Source of the DNA: Nilaparvata lugens
Taxonomy: Eukaryota > Arthropoda > Insecta > Hemiptera > Delphacidae
Assembly: GCF_014356525.2 (NCBI RefSeq)
Contig: NC_052507.1
Location: forward strand, 60,946,553-61,010,552
Direction of reading: 5' to 3'
DNA length: 64,000 nucleotides
Shown: one piece after another, positions 34,511 to 45,254 of the stretch
How the letters are laid out: every line of letters begins with the position of its first letter
Position numbering within the stretch: position 1 is the first letter of the stretch
The notes under the pieces: model-generated
Told to the model about the DNA's origin: nothing
Seen by the model: the letters and a program-made list of their open reading frames with translations, nothing else
Database searches by the model: none
Translations under genes and position numbers: made by a program

Positions 34511-35342
34511 TACTCTTTGTCAATCCTCCGCGCGAAGCTGCTAGGTCAATAGAGTTCATAATATCTTTCGATTTTTTTGATTGTTTGGTTTGTAATTTAC
34601 TCGACCTGCAGACCTTAGCAAAGTGCCCCTGTTTTCCACAATTATGACAAATTGTATTTTTAGCTGGGCAGCTGACCCGAGGATGTCTCAGATTACAGCA
34701 AAAATAGAATTTTTCATTAGCAGCAGCTAATAAACAGTTTTCTGAATCAGTATTCTGATTGCTAGCTTGAGTATTTTGGGAAGAAGTTGCATTTAATTGG
34801 GATGAAGATTGGAAAGCTAATGATTGTGCATATGCAAGTTCCAGGGATCTGGCTTGACTATATGCCTCTTCTAGTGTTAATGCAACATTCTCTAGTAAAC
34901 GCTCGCGAATTGTAGGAGACTTCATTCCAGCAATAAATGTGTCACGAATATAATCATCCCTATTTTTTCCAGCTGCCACAGCTTTAAACTCACAGTCCTT
35001 ACTTAATAGTTTTAAGGCATGAAGATATTGATCAATAGTCTCATCAGGCTGTTGTTGACGTGCAGATAGTTTATGTCTTGAAAATATTTCATTTACAGGT
35101 TTTACATAGATTCTCCTTAAAGTAGATTTAGCATCATTATACGTACCACTTTCGCTTATGTACTCATAAATATCTGGAGTGATGAAGTTGATAAGTGTTT
35201 TGAGCTTTTCAGAGTCTGATGATTGTGGTGCGATACTGGTAATGAAGTTCTGAAAAGATTTGTGCCAATGTGTCCATTCCTTGCTTGTAGTTGATAAGTT
35301 TGGATCCACACTAAACTTGTCTGGCTTCAGTATCGTATTCAT
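34464..35342 (-). CDS. Gag-like protein of the LTR element (intact frame)
   Basis: Frame of 292 codons starting MNTILKPDKF, 24 bases inside the 5' LTR edge. The N-terminal 170 residues are capsid-like and include EWTHWHKSFQNF and QQQPDETIDQYLHALKLL, a pattern common in gypsy Gag. A Gln/Ser/Asn-rich linker leads to a zinc knuckle CHNCGKQGHFAKVC (CX2CX4HX4C) near residue 235. It would package element RNA in a particle. This is the only unbroken frame of the element. Confidence 0.9.
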   Translation of the reverse strand: MNTILKPDKFSVDPNLSTTSKEWTHWHKSFQNFITSIAPQSSDSEKLKTLINFITPDIYEYISESGTYNDAKSTLRRIYVKPVNEIFSRHKLSARQQQPDETIDQYLHALKLLSKDCEFKAVAAGKNRDDYIRDTFIAGMKSPTIRERLLENVALTLEEAYSQARSLELAYAQSLAFQSSSQLNATSSQNTQASNQNTDSENCLLAAANEKFYFCCNLRHPRVSCPAKNTICHNCGKQGHFAKVCRSSKLQTKQSKKSKDIMNSIDLAASRGGLTKSRLQYKPWLMENLSLL

Positions 35343-35366
35343 TTTACAATATCAAGTTATTAAAAT

Positions 35367-35519
35367 TGTAATAGGAATGAGAGTAAACACGACATAGTAT
35401 TTAATACCTTAAGAAAGGTTTTCAATAACTTGAACTATACAGGTTTCGAATTGGAATGAGTTTGTTTGGAGACTTAGTCACAGTAATAACAAATTCAAAA
35501 CATATGTTCTCATACTACA
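35367..35519 (-). repeat. 5' LTR (153 bp)
   Basis: Same ends as the left LTR. Followed on the minus strand by ATTTTAATAACTTGATATTG, which does not begin with the usual TGG of a tRNA primer-binding site. Confidence 0.92.
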
Positions 35520-35689
35520 ACCACTCTTAATATTATCAATTGGAACATCATTTATGCATTAAAATGTATAATAATGTTATAATATATTATGTATAATGTA
35601 GTTTGTAGTAATGTATAGACTATTGTAGCCAACTCGGTTTGTTGACGTAGTCGATTTAGACTAGTCTAATTTAAAATTTTATTTAAGTT

Positions 35690-35850
35690 TTTTAAACAGA
35701 TCACTCCCGTGTTATCGGATGGGCACGTTAAACTGTCGGTCCCGGCTGAAGTATGACAGTCGTAAGGCCCATTGACGGCTTAAATTATATATTCAGGCGG
35801 TGGGACCTTCCCGCAAGGGACTCCCCACCAACAAAAGCCATACGAATTTA
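35690..35850 (+). mobile_element. SINE family S3, head-truncated copy
   Basis: Contains TATCGGATGGGCACGTTAAA, CTGTCGGTCCCGGCTG, ATGACAGTCGTAAGGCCCAT and CCCGCAAGGGACTCCCCACC, almost identical to the fuller copy at 61277-61523. The tRNA-like head is missing. Confidence 0.85.
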
Positions 35851-35854
35851 CTTT

Positions 35855-37170
35855 AATTTTATTTTTGAAAAAAATGAAAAGAAATATATACGGAACAGTA
35901 TTATAAATTGACAATAGTCATCTACAGTAATAATTATCATTCTTAATTCAATGTAACATTCAACTTATAACTTGAATCACAGCATAATGGAAACTCATTG
36001 GAGAGCCACCATACATTCCACTTTTTTCAGAAACATTTGTGACCCTAAATTGATTTTGTTGTTGAAAATGAAAACTAGATACTATAAAAGGGAAGCCAAG
36101 CTTTATTGTTTTGATACAAACCACATAAAAGCCAATTTGGAACAGTTTTTAAGTTCACACAGTGACTGTCATTAGTTTTTCAAGTCTCTTACTGTGTATA
36201 TTTGATGATATAATTACGCCATCAGAGGGCAATAAATTATTCATCAATATTCATAAAATTATGATTCTCATAGCAAATTATTTTGTCATATAAACCTCTG
36301 TTGGAGTTCACTAAATTTTGAATACGGAAACAGTAATGTTTCTTACAGTCTTTATGATATTATACGAGTAATATATATATATACTGTAAAGTTTCTTTTA
36401 ATAGATGAACTTTATTTTCGTCGAGTAATAGCCTATATAAAACAGTATAGTATCTATAACATTTTATTTCTTATTTATTTTTTTCAATTCCTGTGATATT
36501 CTTGTTAGCTATACTACCTACGCATTTTTGCTTCATCAATGATTACCGCATTTTCGATAAACGAACTGGCAAAATTTCGGGAGTAGAAAAGGAATGCGCT
36601 ATTTGTTAAAAAAAAGATAGACAATGATAGCAACACCAATGTTAGTCAATTATAACGTGGGCCTCACTACTTGTGCAACAAGTATTTCAAGCATGTATGT
36701 TTTTTACATTAAATTGAGACTTTGTGATACGTTGTGTTTTGAAAAATTTTATCAATTATTGGAATATAATGTAATGCCTCTGAAGGAAGAAAAATTTGTT
36801 AAAAAATTATAATTATTAATAAGCAGTTTCTTTTAAAACAAAAACTAGAAATAGAGTTTATTGTAGAAAGCATCTCATTATTTTTTCCGTTATTCGTTTC
36901 AATAAGTTTCAACTAGTCCATTTGAAAGTGAAAAAGTGTAGAAATAACAATTTTAATTAGTTTTTTGAATATCTACTCACAAATTATCAAAAAATCGGAG
37001 TAAGTTTTTATTTTGTAGTAGGCTAATATCTTGAACTTTGGCTTTGAACTTTTCAAAACTCGTGCCGGTATTGTGTGGGTTCTTCGAGAGTACAATAGAT
37101 AGCGTTAGCTGTGTCAAAATGAAACGTCAGTTTACTGGTTTTTCTAACCTTATTTTCAGTTTGAATTCAA
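35855..37170. other. No recognisable gene; probable promoter region at right end
   Basis: AT-rich sequence. Towards 37.0-37.2 kb it would contain the 5' flank and 5' UTR of the exon at 37267; no TATA box at a fitting distance is evident. Confidence 0.45.
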
Positions 37171-37266
37171 AAGTTTTTGTCAACGGTTTGTTTACATAAC
37201 GTCAAGTTTTGTTTAGAGTTTATCAATTATTATCAGTTTGTCAATTTTCAGTGTTTATTGATTGAA

Positions 37267-37422
37267 ATGGCTCCAACAAAGACCCGTTCTTTATCGCGGA
37301 AATCTCTCCCTAATATTTGTGGAAGTCCTGGAAAAGAAAATCAGTTTCTTAGAAGTGTCAACGATTTCCAAGCTCGAGTTCGAAGAAGAGAATCATTGAG
37401 AAGCATTAAACATAGTATAAAG
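37267..37422 (+). CDS. Probable first coding exon of an unrecognised host gene
   Basis: ATG in good context (TTGAAATGGCT) opens 52 codons beginning MAPTKTRSLSRKSLPNICGS and ending RRRESLRSIKHSIK, then a donor GTATGA in phase 0. The peptide is basic, Ser/Arg-rich and looks like a disordered N-terminus of a nuclear or cytoskeletal protein, but I do not recognise the family. Base use is balanced compared with the AT-rich surroundings, which supports coding. The rest of the gene must lie downstream on the plus strand; 61027-61145 is a candidate second exon. Confidence 0.6.
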
Positions 37423-37984
37423 GTATGAATTTCATCTTATATTTGTCTCAATTTGACGTGTAATTTTCTACTTTGAATTTATTGGGTTCTATTGATTTAT
37501 ACAGGTAACATCATTTTAGGTTAGACCTCCGCCTCCCATATAGATAGGTACATTACATTTTTACCGGTAGGCTACCGTACTGTAGTCTATAAAAATTTAA
37601 AAATAAATAATCTGATTACACATAACATAGAATAAATACAATACATTGAAACATAATGTATTGAAGTCAAGTACTCCCTAATAATTATGATAAATTCAAC
37701 ATTTCTAATTGAGTTAATCAGTTAAATCAATGAAAACTTTCAATTAGTCTACTAGAAATTATCAGCGCCAGAAATCAAGGCAAAATAAATCCTGGTATAA
37801 ACCCAGACTACTTATGTTAATAATTTACCTGGTCTTGACACTGCATTACCAAAGCAAGACAAGCTTTACTGCAGAGAATAAAAATACATTATATGAGCAA
37901 TATTTCAGGTTAAAAATCTATAGGTAGGCAAAAAGTAGAGTTGAAAAAACAACATTAAGAGACTAACATTAATGTGTTCAATCA

Positions 37985-38840
37985 AACCAGTAAAAATTGC
38001 AAAGCAGCCTGGAAACTGGCTAGGGCTGTCTTTGGATGGGTCGCCACTATGTAAAGCCGAAATTCACTGCGATTCCTAATTAACCATTTCCTGATCCAAC
38101 AGGTTGAAAGAATAGTTGTTTCAATACTAGAGAAGAAAGAAACTGTTGAAATTGTCCAGGTGCAAAGAGGTGAAATCACAGATTTTGAAATATGAAACCG
38201 AGTTACTGCCAATGATTTTGCCCAAATGGTGAAAGGATTCAAATGTTAAAGTACCCAAGACATCTACGGCATGTCAGTTGAGTTACTAAAAGCAATCATT
38301 GAGGCTCTTGCACACCCTCTCAGCATTGTTCTGATCTTTAGCCTGATGCCAAGGTATTTTTCTGAAAAGTTGGACCCATCAGCAGACTTGGACCAATTTC
38401 AATAATTCCATTTCTGGCTAAGATATTTCAAGCATTCATGAAAAAACAAATAGGACATTATTTGCATATGCACAGCATGAATTCGGGAATCAACCATCAC
38501 CGCCGTATCCCAGCTGGTTCAGGGGATTTGGAACTCCTTTGAGACAGGTGACTCGGTTTATCTTGCATTGGCGAACCTGAGTAAGGAATTTGAGTGTGTA
38601 TCTCATGATATACTGCTTAAGAACTGGCCGCTTATGGAGTATGTAGTCCATTTCTCACCACATACAGATTCCAGGCTATTTATTTGAGAGGGAGCAAATA
38701 ATACTCACTCTTAATGGAGAAAACTGAGGTTCGCTGCAATTTCACCATGGAGTGCCTCAGTGTTCAGTTATAGGCCCTCTTCTATTCCTGGTGATGATGA
38801 ACGATCTAGGATCGATCATTTTTTAAATGATGACCTGACT
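37985..38840 (+). pseudogene. Decayed LINE reverse transcriptase (Jockey/CR1 type)
   Basis: Several frames together show a LINE ORF2: CKAAWKLARAVFGW before the domain, DIYGMSVELLKAII (finger region), VSQLVQGIWNSFETGD, LALANLSKEFECVSHDILLK (a changed form of DLSKAFDCVSHDILL) and HGVPQCSVIGPLLFL. Motif C with the catalytic DD is not reached. Many frameshifts and stops. Too broken to appear as a single frame. Confidence 0.8.
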
Positions 38841-39339
38841 CAAATACTATCTGGCTAACTTGCCAGTAAGTTAAAGAGCAAGGCCTTAGATGTTAACTAT
38901 GTGTGCTTTATCTTGATCGCTGCCATCTTGATAAATTAGTGTTTTGTTGTTTTTGACTTTTATTGTGAAATGACGCCATCGATCCCACAAGTGTGGGTAA
39001 TGGATGAAGAAGAAGGCATAAAGGTATCTCTGGGAACTAGTAGTTCTGTGAACAGTAGACCTCGCGCAGTTATAAACTGCAGCCTCCTCTTATACTGTCC
39101 ATCCTCCTCTTATACTGTCCATCAGAGTAAATCCTGTCTGTATGTCGTGTCGGCAAGATATCCGGTGTGAAAACGGCTAATGTCTGTTGGGGTTGGTGTA
39201 TCAAAGATGCTAACATCAAAAGCTAATCTCCTTCAAGACATACTGGCAACAGGACAGCCCAAGCTCAAAGCAGAGAAAGTTCGAGTAACAATACTATGTT
39301 ATTTTAGTTATTAATTGCATGCGTTATTGCACGCAATCA

Positions 39340-39440
39340 GTAGTTCATTCATCTATTTATTTATTTATTCACAATGGAGACAACGGGTTTCCCCAAATAT
39401 GTCTCCTTAACAATAAAAATTGTACATATACAAATGAAAA
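39340..39440 (-). mobile_element. LINE 3' tail, antisense
   Basis: The minus strand reads GGGGAAACCCGTTGTCTCC and then GTGAATAAATAAATAAATAG, a poly(A)-like tail of a short truncated insertion. Confidence 0.45.
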
Positions 39441-39805
39441 AAGGAAAATAATGATAAAAATAATACGAACTTATGCAATAATAAATATTACAAACAACAA
39501 AAATACCACCTAATTAAAAAAATAATGAACAAAAATTTTATTAATAGAATTAATAACATTTATAACTGAACGACGTCCCAAACCATATGCACATCCACAC
39601 TGATACACCAACTATTTATTTGATCAGATCATGCTTACTCAAGATTTAATTATCATATAACGCTTCCCGGAATTTAGCGCGAGAAAAACAGAAGACATCT
39701 AGGCGCCCAGACAAGGTGTTATATTAAGTTCTTTGCATCCTATTTAATAGTGCATAAAAATTGCATTCAATGAGGCATGCAATTTATAGTCTACACAGCT
39801 GCTGA

Positions 39806-41274
39806 TTTTTACTTTCCTTGCCCTACTACCATAGGTAAGGAAAGTATTGCTTTCCAAAAAAAATTAAGGTACCCCAATTTCAAGTTTTCTATACGTTTGA
39901 AGGTCCCCTGAGTCCAAAAACATGATTTTTGGGTATTAGTCTGTGTGTGTGTATGTGTGTATGTGTGTGTGTGTGTGTGTATGTGTGTGTGTGTGTATGT
40001 CTGTGAACACGATAACTCCATTCCTAATTAACCGATCGACTTGAAATTTCAAACTTAAGGTCCCTATACCATGAGGACCCGACAATAAGAAATTCAATAA
40101 AATTCAATCCAAGATGGCGGAAAAAATGGCGGATAATTACTAAAAAACCATGTTTTTCACGTTTTTCTTGAAAATGCCTCTAACGATTTTCTTCAAATTC
40201 ATATCATGGATAGCTATTTATAAGCCCTATCAACTAGCATAAGTCTCATTTCTGGGAAAATTTCAGGAGCTCCGTAATATTCTTGAGAAAAATGGCGGAA
40301 AATGACTAAAAAACCATGTTTTTCACGGTTTTCTCGAAAACGACTCCAACGATTTTCTTCAAATTTATACCATGTATAGCTATTCTTAAGCCCTATCAAC
40401 TGGCATAAGTTTCATTTCTGGGAAAATTTCAGGAGCTCCGTAATATTCTTGAGAAAAATGGCGGATAATGACTAAAAATCCATGTTTTTCATCGTTTTCT
40501 CGAAAACTGCTCTAACGATTTACTTCAAATTCATACCATGGATAGATATTCATAAGCACTATCAACTGGCATGAGTCTCATTTCTGGAAAAATTCCATGA
40601 GCTCCGTAATATTCTTGAGAAAAATGGCGGATAATGACCAAAAACCAGGTTTTTCACGGTTTTCTCGAAAACGGCTCTAACGATTTTCTTCAAATTCAAG
40701 CCATGGGTAGCTATTCATAAGTCCTATCAAATGACATGAGTTTTTTCCTTGGAAAATTGCAGGAGCTCCGTAATATTCTTGAGAAAAATGGCGGATAATT
40801 ACTAAAAAACCATGTTTTTCACGATTTTTTTCAAAATAACTTGACCGATTTTTTTCAAATTCATACTCTGTATAGTTATTTATCAGCTCTATTAACTGGC
40901 ATGAGTCTCCTTTCTGGGAAACTAATGGGGGGTCCACCCCATCATTGAGAAATGGACTTTGTAACCTCCTTCTCGTGCATGAGGTAGGTAGGTAGAGCAG
41001 TCTATAAAAATAACACATAGTCGAGACATTTCATCTGTAGAACAGCTGTTTTGACAACTTTTAAAAAATCATCGGATTTCACAATTTACACAAAGGAAAA
41101 AGTACTCTGAGAACAATTTATTATATACACACATATACAGTAGTCTGATCGTAGTTTCAAATAATTATGTTGCCGCCAATCGTCATTATATTATTTCTCT
41201 AAATTATTGTCGTTTAAGAATGAGGCTCCCAGTTCAATGAGCAAGGAAAAGTTGTGTGAGTGTACCACACCAGA
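39806..41274 (+). mobile_element. Helentron-like element, copy C
   Basis: Starts TTTTTACTTTCCTTGCCC with an immediate hairpin closing at GGTAAGGAAAGT, then ATTGCTTTCC, a TG/TATG microsatellite at 39941-39998, five 166-bp tandem units, and a 3' part ending GCAAGGAAAAGTTGTGTGAG and CACCAGATTTTT. No coding sequence. Copy D follows directly in the same orientation. Confidence 0.8.
40129..40900 (+). repeat. 166-bp tandem units inside copy C
   Basis: Units start at CTAAAAAACCATGTTTTTCA (about 40140, 40306, 40472, 40638, 40802). Each contains CTCTAACGATTTTCTTCAAA and AGGAGCTCCGTAATATTCTT. The spacing of 166 is not a multiple of three, so the recurring peptide in minus-strand frames is a by-product. 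Confidence 0.92.
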
Positions 41275-42573
41275 TTTTTACTTTCCTTGCCCTATTACCA
41301 TAGGTAAGGAAAGTATTGCTTTCCAAAAAAAATTAAGGTACCCCAATTTCAAGTTTTCTATACGTTTCAAGGTCCCCTGAGTCCAAAACATGATTTTTGG
41401 GTATTGGTCTGTGTGTGTGTGTGTGTGTATGTGTGTGTGTGTATGTGTGTGTGTGTGTATGTCTGTGAACACGATAACTCCATTCCTAATTAACCGATTG
41501 ACTTGAAATTTAAAACTTAAGGTCCTTATACCATGAGGACCCGACAATAAGAAATTCAATAAAATTCAATTCAAGATGGCGGAAAAAATGGCGGATAATT
41601 ACTAAAAAACCATGTTTTTCACGTTTTTCTCGAAAATGGCTCTAACGATTTTCTTCAAATTTATACCATGGATAGCTATTTATAAGCCCTATGAACTGGC
41701 TTGAGTCTCATTTCAGGGAAAATTTCAGGAGCTCCGTAATATTCTTGAGAAAAATGGCGGATAATGACTAAAATACCATGTTTTTCACGGTTTTCTCGAA
41801 AACGGCTCCAACGATTTTCTTCAAATTCATACCATGGATAGCTATTCAAAAGCCCTATCAACTGGCTTGAGTCTCATTTCTGGGAAAATTTCAGTAGCTC
41901 CGTAATATTCTTGAGAAAAATGGCGGATAATTACTAAAAAGCTCTGTTTTTCACGGTTTTCTCGAAAACGGCTCTAACGATTTTCTTCAAATTTATACCA
42001 TGGATAGCTATTCATAAGCCCTATCAACTGACATGAGTCTCATTTCTGAGAAAATTGCAGGAGCTCCGTAATATTCTTGAGAAAAATGACAGTTACTAAA
42101 AAACCATGTTTTTCACGGTTTTCTCGAAAACGGCTCTAACGATTTTTTTCAAATCCATACCCTGTATAGTTATTTATTAGCTCTATCAACTGACATGAGT
42201 CTTTTTCCTGGGGTACTAATGGGGGGTCCACCCAATCCTTGAGAAATGGTCTTTGTAACCTCCTTCTCGTGCATGAGGTAGGTAGGTAGAGCAGTTTATA
42301 AAAAGAGCACAGTCATAGTCAAGATATTTCATCTGTAGAACAGCTGTTTTGACGAATTTCAGAAAAATCATCGAATTTCACAATTCACATAAAGGAGAAA
42401 GTACTCTGAAAACAATTATTGTATATACACATATACAGTAGTCTGATCGTAGTTGCAAATATGTTGCCGTCAATCGTCATTATGTTATTCCCCTAAATTA
42501 TTCTCGTTTGATAATGAGGCTTATAGTTCAATGAGCAAGGAAAGTTGTGTGAGTGTACCACACCAGATTTTTT
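41275..42573 (+). mobile_element. Helentron-like element, copy D
   Basis: Same structure as copy C with four 166-bp units (about 41602, 41768, 41934, 42096) and a TG tract at 41410-41460. It shares the junction ...CAGATTTTTACTTTCC with copy C, giving a head-to-tail tandem. Confidence 0.8.
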
Positions 42574-42699
42574 ACCAAGTGATATTGAGATATTGAATTG
42601 CATGCGTCATGGAATGCGATTTATAATCCACTCGACAGCTGATTTATGATGAATAATTCTATAGTCTGATTTTTACTCTAATATTGGCGTATGAAGGAG

Positions 42700-42935
42700 G
42701 CTCCTTTTTCCTTTTATATTATTCATGAAATGCAAAATTTCCAAAAACCTTGTATATACGTCGACGCGCAATTTAAAAAGGAACATACCTGTCAAATTTC
42801 ATGAAAATCTATTACCGCGTTTTGCCGTAAATGCGCAACATATTATAAACATTTAAACATTCAAACATTAAGAGAAAGGCCAAACCGTCGACTTGAATCT
42901 TAGACCTCACTTCGCTCGGTCAATTATCATCAGGA
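42700..42935 (+). repeat. Interspersed repeat R4 fragment
   Basis: Contains ACCTGTCAAATTTCATGAAA, ATCTATTACCGCGTTTTGCC, AACATTTAAACATTCAAACA and CTCACTTCGCTCGGTC. This style (advice-like conserved lines before an ATTTAAACAT array) resembles RTE-type LINE 3' ends; the class is uncertain. Confidence 0.5.
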
Positions 42936-43195
42936 TATAAAAATGTTTTCAGGTTTTAAAAATTCATAGAAGCCCCATAACGTAGATTTTATGGTTTGAG
43001 GGAAGCAGTTTGGTTGTGGTCGTATTACTGCTGAAATTAGTAAGAGACTGCGCCTGCTCCTCCTTTTGGACAGGTGACCTCTTGAGGAGCCTACTCTGCT
43101 AAATATGCTATAATTTTTTAGTTTGAAATTGCTTTGCGTTGAATGAAAAAAGACTAAGAAATTGTCAAAAAAACCACTGATTTATTGATAATTAG

Positions 43196-43236
43196 AAAGA
43201 CCGGTTCCGGTTATTACACCATTGTCAATCTCTGAT
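43196..43236 (-). ncRNA. Hammerhead-ribozyme-like motif of the Penelope-like element
   Basis: Minus strand shows TTGACAA, a stem II GGT/ACC around GTAATA, then GGAA followed by the palindrome CCGG and TC. It has the order of a minimal hammerhead with a palindromic stem III, although the CUGANGA core and the GAAA are each altered, so activity is doubtful. Confidence 0.5.
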
Positions 43237-43500
43237 AAACTAAAACTAAATACAAGAGCAGCAGGATTTATACTAGTAGGCGAGTACTGCTATTTGTCGA
43301 AGGCATGAACGCCTGCCATTGGCCTAGCTAGACAGTCTCCTCCCCCTCAGCGGTGTGACAAAATGGCGGCTTAAGCAACAGAATCGCCACAATAATAAAA
43401 TTTACTTTGAGTACAAAATAAGAACCAAGAAAACAAGTGTGAAAGATAATAAAACAAATATGTAAATGGAAAAACTATTGACTAATGTATGCTTACAATT

Positions 43501-44958
43501 TTATGATAAAACTAAATTCGTAGTGTTGTACTGGTTGAAATGAATCTGGTCATTTAAACTATACTGGGAATTTTCCTTAATTACTCTTGTTATTTCTAAA
43601 GCCTCTAGAATATTCAAAGATCTGCCTTTGCTATTAACATGCAGAAACTCAACATTCTCCTTAACTGTGAACTTGTGATTATTTGTTATCAAATGTTCTG
43701 CAAAGTTAGATTCCCCATTTTGTTTATTCCAATCTCTGATGTGTTCTTTAATTCTACTTTTGAAACTTCTACCAGTCTGACCCACGTAACAAGCATTACA
43801 ATCATCACATTTAAGTTTGTACACCCCGCTTTTATCCCAAATATCAATTTTGTCTTTACTCCAGCTAAATAGACTATTTAAAATCGGTTTGGTCTTGAAA
43901 GCAACATGAAATCCATTCCTCTTCAATTCCCTACCTATTTTATCAGATACAAGGCCTAAATAAGGGATTGTTATCCAAGTCTTCTCCTCACAGTTTGAGC
44001 CTACAAAGCTAGAATTGATTGAAATTTTTCTATTTATTTTACTCAATAATCTGTCCACCATACTTTCTTCATACCCATTTGTGACAGCTATCTGTTTAAT
44101 TTTAGTGATCTCAATATCAAAATCATGATGGCTCATAGGTATTGTTAGTGCTCTATAGACCATACTATTGAAAGCAGCAAGTTTGTGAGAAATAGGATGA
44201 CAAGAATGAAGAGGAATGATAACATCGGTATGGGTTGGTTTTCTGAAAATAGAAAACTTGTGAAAACCAGTGCTATGATCTATTCTCAAATCTAGAAAAT
44301 TCAATACACAATCCTGTTCTACCTCTACAGTGAATTTTATACTCTGATGTAATCCATTCAGATAGGAAAGAAAATTGTCTAGTTGTCTGTTACTTCCTTT
44401 CCATAAGCAAATAATATCATCAACATATCGAAACCAGTAAGCAATTTTATCTTTGAAATGACTATTTTCAATGATTCTACTTTCTAACTTATCCATAAAT
44501 AATTCAGCTAGGAGTGGTGAGAGGGGTGACCCCATTGCCAACCCCTCTCTTTCTTCAAAAAATCTATTGTTAAATTTGAAATAATTATGCTGAGTGCATA
44601 ACTTCATCAATCCTATCAGTTCTTCTCTGAGTGTATGATCATTTACAGAGGCTTCCATTATTTCCTCAGCTCTTTCAAGACTTTCTCCCACCGGAATGTT
44701 AGTGAATAAATTAGTAACATCAAATGACACAAGTTTATAGGATGATAGAACAGGAATATGTTTTATATTGTTGACCAACTCCAATGAATTTTTAATACTA
44801 AACTTTGGTTGAAAACCTGTTAATGACCGAAAGGTGCTATTCAGTTTGTGAGCTAATTTAGAGCAGGGGGAATTAACAAAAGATACCACTGGTCTTATAG
44901 GAACATTAGTTTTGTGTAATTTAGGTTGACCGAAAAGTCTAGGTGGATATGGATTCAT
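43501..44958 (-). CDS. Penelope-like reverse transcriptase with GIY-YIG endonuclease
   Basis: Frame of 485 codons from MNPYPPRLFGQPKLHK. RT motifs: SFDVTNLFTNIP (catalytic Asp at about 80), EGLAMGSPLSPLLAELF (about 138-154) and the catalytic YVDD in WFRYVDDIICLW (178-181), then LNFLDLRI. The C-terminal GIY-YIG endonuclease begins at GVY (378-380), has the Penelope-type cysteines KCDDCNAC, then YVGQTGRSFKSR. Copies and inserts the element by cleaving target DNA and reverse transcribing. The true N-terminus lies upstream in another frame. The frame itself is open, so the decay is recent or partial. Confidence 0.93.
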   Translation of the reverse strand: MNPYPPRLFGQPKLHKTNVPIRPVVSFVNSPCSKLAHKLNSTFRSLTGFQPKFSIKNSLELVNNIKHIPVLSSYKLVSFDVTNLFTNIPVGESLERAEEIMEASVNDHTLREELIGLMKLCTQHNYFKFNNRFFEEREGLAMGSPLSPLLAELFMDKLESRIIENSHFKDKIAYWFRYVDDIICLWKGSNRQLDNFLSYLNGLHQSIKFTVEVEQDCVLNFLDLRIDHSTGFHKFSIFRKPTHTDVIIPLHSCHPISHKLAAFNSMVYRALTIPMSHHDFDIEITKIKQIAVTNGYEESMVDRLLSKINRKISINSSFVGSNCEEKTWITIPYLGLVSDKIGRELKRNGFHVAFKTKPILNSLFSWSKDKIDIWDKSGVYKLKCDDCNACYVGQTGRSFKSRIKEHIRDWNKQNGESNFAEHLITNNHKFTVKENVEFLHVNSKGRSLNILEALEITRVIKENSQYSLNDQIHFNQYNTTNLVLS

Positions 44959-44963
44959 AACTG

Positions 44964-45240
44964 TTAGATACCGTACTTAGTTTCTTTCTTGTTAAATAAT
45001 TTGGTGGTGGTGGTCAACTTATTTCTAATCAAGCTATTGATTTTGGTGGTGGGATTGGAGTTAATCTCAATAAAATTGTTATCTGCAATGAAATGGTTTA
45101 CCTTACTTAGATATTCGTCCTTATCCATTATTACTGTAGTGCATCCTTTGTCAGCTTTCAAAATCATCAGGTCATTGGCTTTCATCTTCTTCTTTAAATT
45201 CTTCATGATGTCCGCCGTTTTTGTGATCTCTGGTCTGTGC
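44964..45240 (-). pseudogene. N-terminal part of the Penelope-like protein, frameshifted
   Basis: Contains HRPEITKTADIMKNLK and ILKADKGCTTVIMDKDEYL, the conserved N-terminal region of Penelope RTs. A one-base shift near 44975 separates it from the main frame, where VRYLTVMNPYPPRLFG would continue. Confidence 0.85.
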
Positions 45241-45254
45241 GTTGGTTAGGAACG

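Larger units (their letters stand above)
30751..35519 (-). mobile_element. Ty3/gypsy LTR retrotransposon, complete but frame-broken
   Basis: Full element of 4769 bp transcribed right to left. Two direct LTRs start TG and end CA and are flanked by ACCAC at 30746-30750 and 35520-35524. A polypurine tract TTTTGGGGGAAGAA abuts the left (3') LTR. The order Gag zinc knuckle, protease, reverse transcriptase, RNase H, integrase places it in Ty3/gypsy. At least six reading-frame changes separate the domains, so it is very probably inactive. The 790 bp between integrase and the 3' LTR show no envelope-like frame. Confidence 0.93.
43100..45250 (-). mobile_element. Penelope-like retroelement, probably 5'-truncated
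   Basis: Minus-strand element with an RT-GIY-YIG protein interrupted by one frameshift and a 3' untranslated end (43100-43500) that carries a hammerhead-like motif. The upstream frame opens only after a TAA near 45245, and no second end of the element is visible to the right, so it is probably truncated there. Confidence 0.85.

Noticed and set aside
36624..36812. 62-codon plus-strand frame starting MIATPMLVNY, upstream of the 37.3-kb exon
   Set aside because: No splice donor fits, composition is background-like and no family is recognised.
40214..41861. Recurring minus-strand peptide (RENREKHGFLVI, HFSQEYYGAP) in several frames
   Set aside because: It comes from the 166-bp tandem units, whose length is not a multiple of three, so the frame is not kept from unit to unit.
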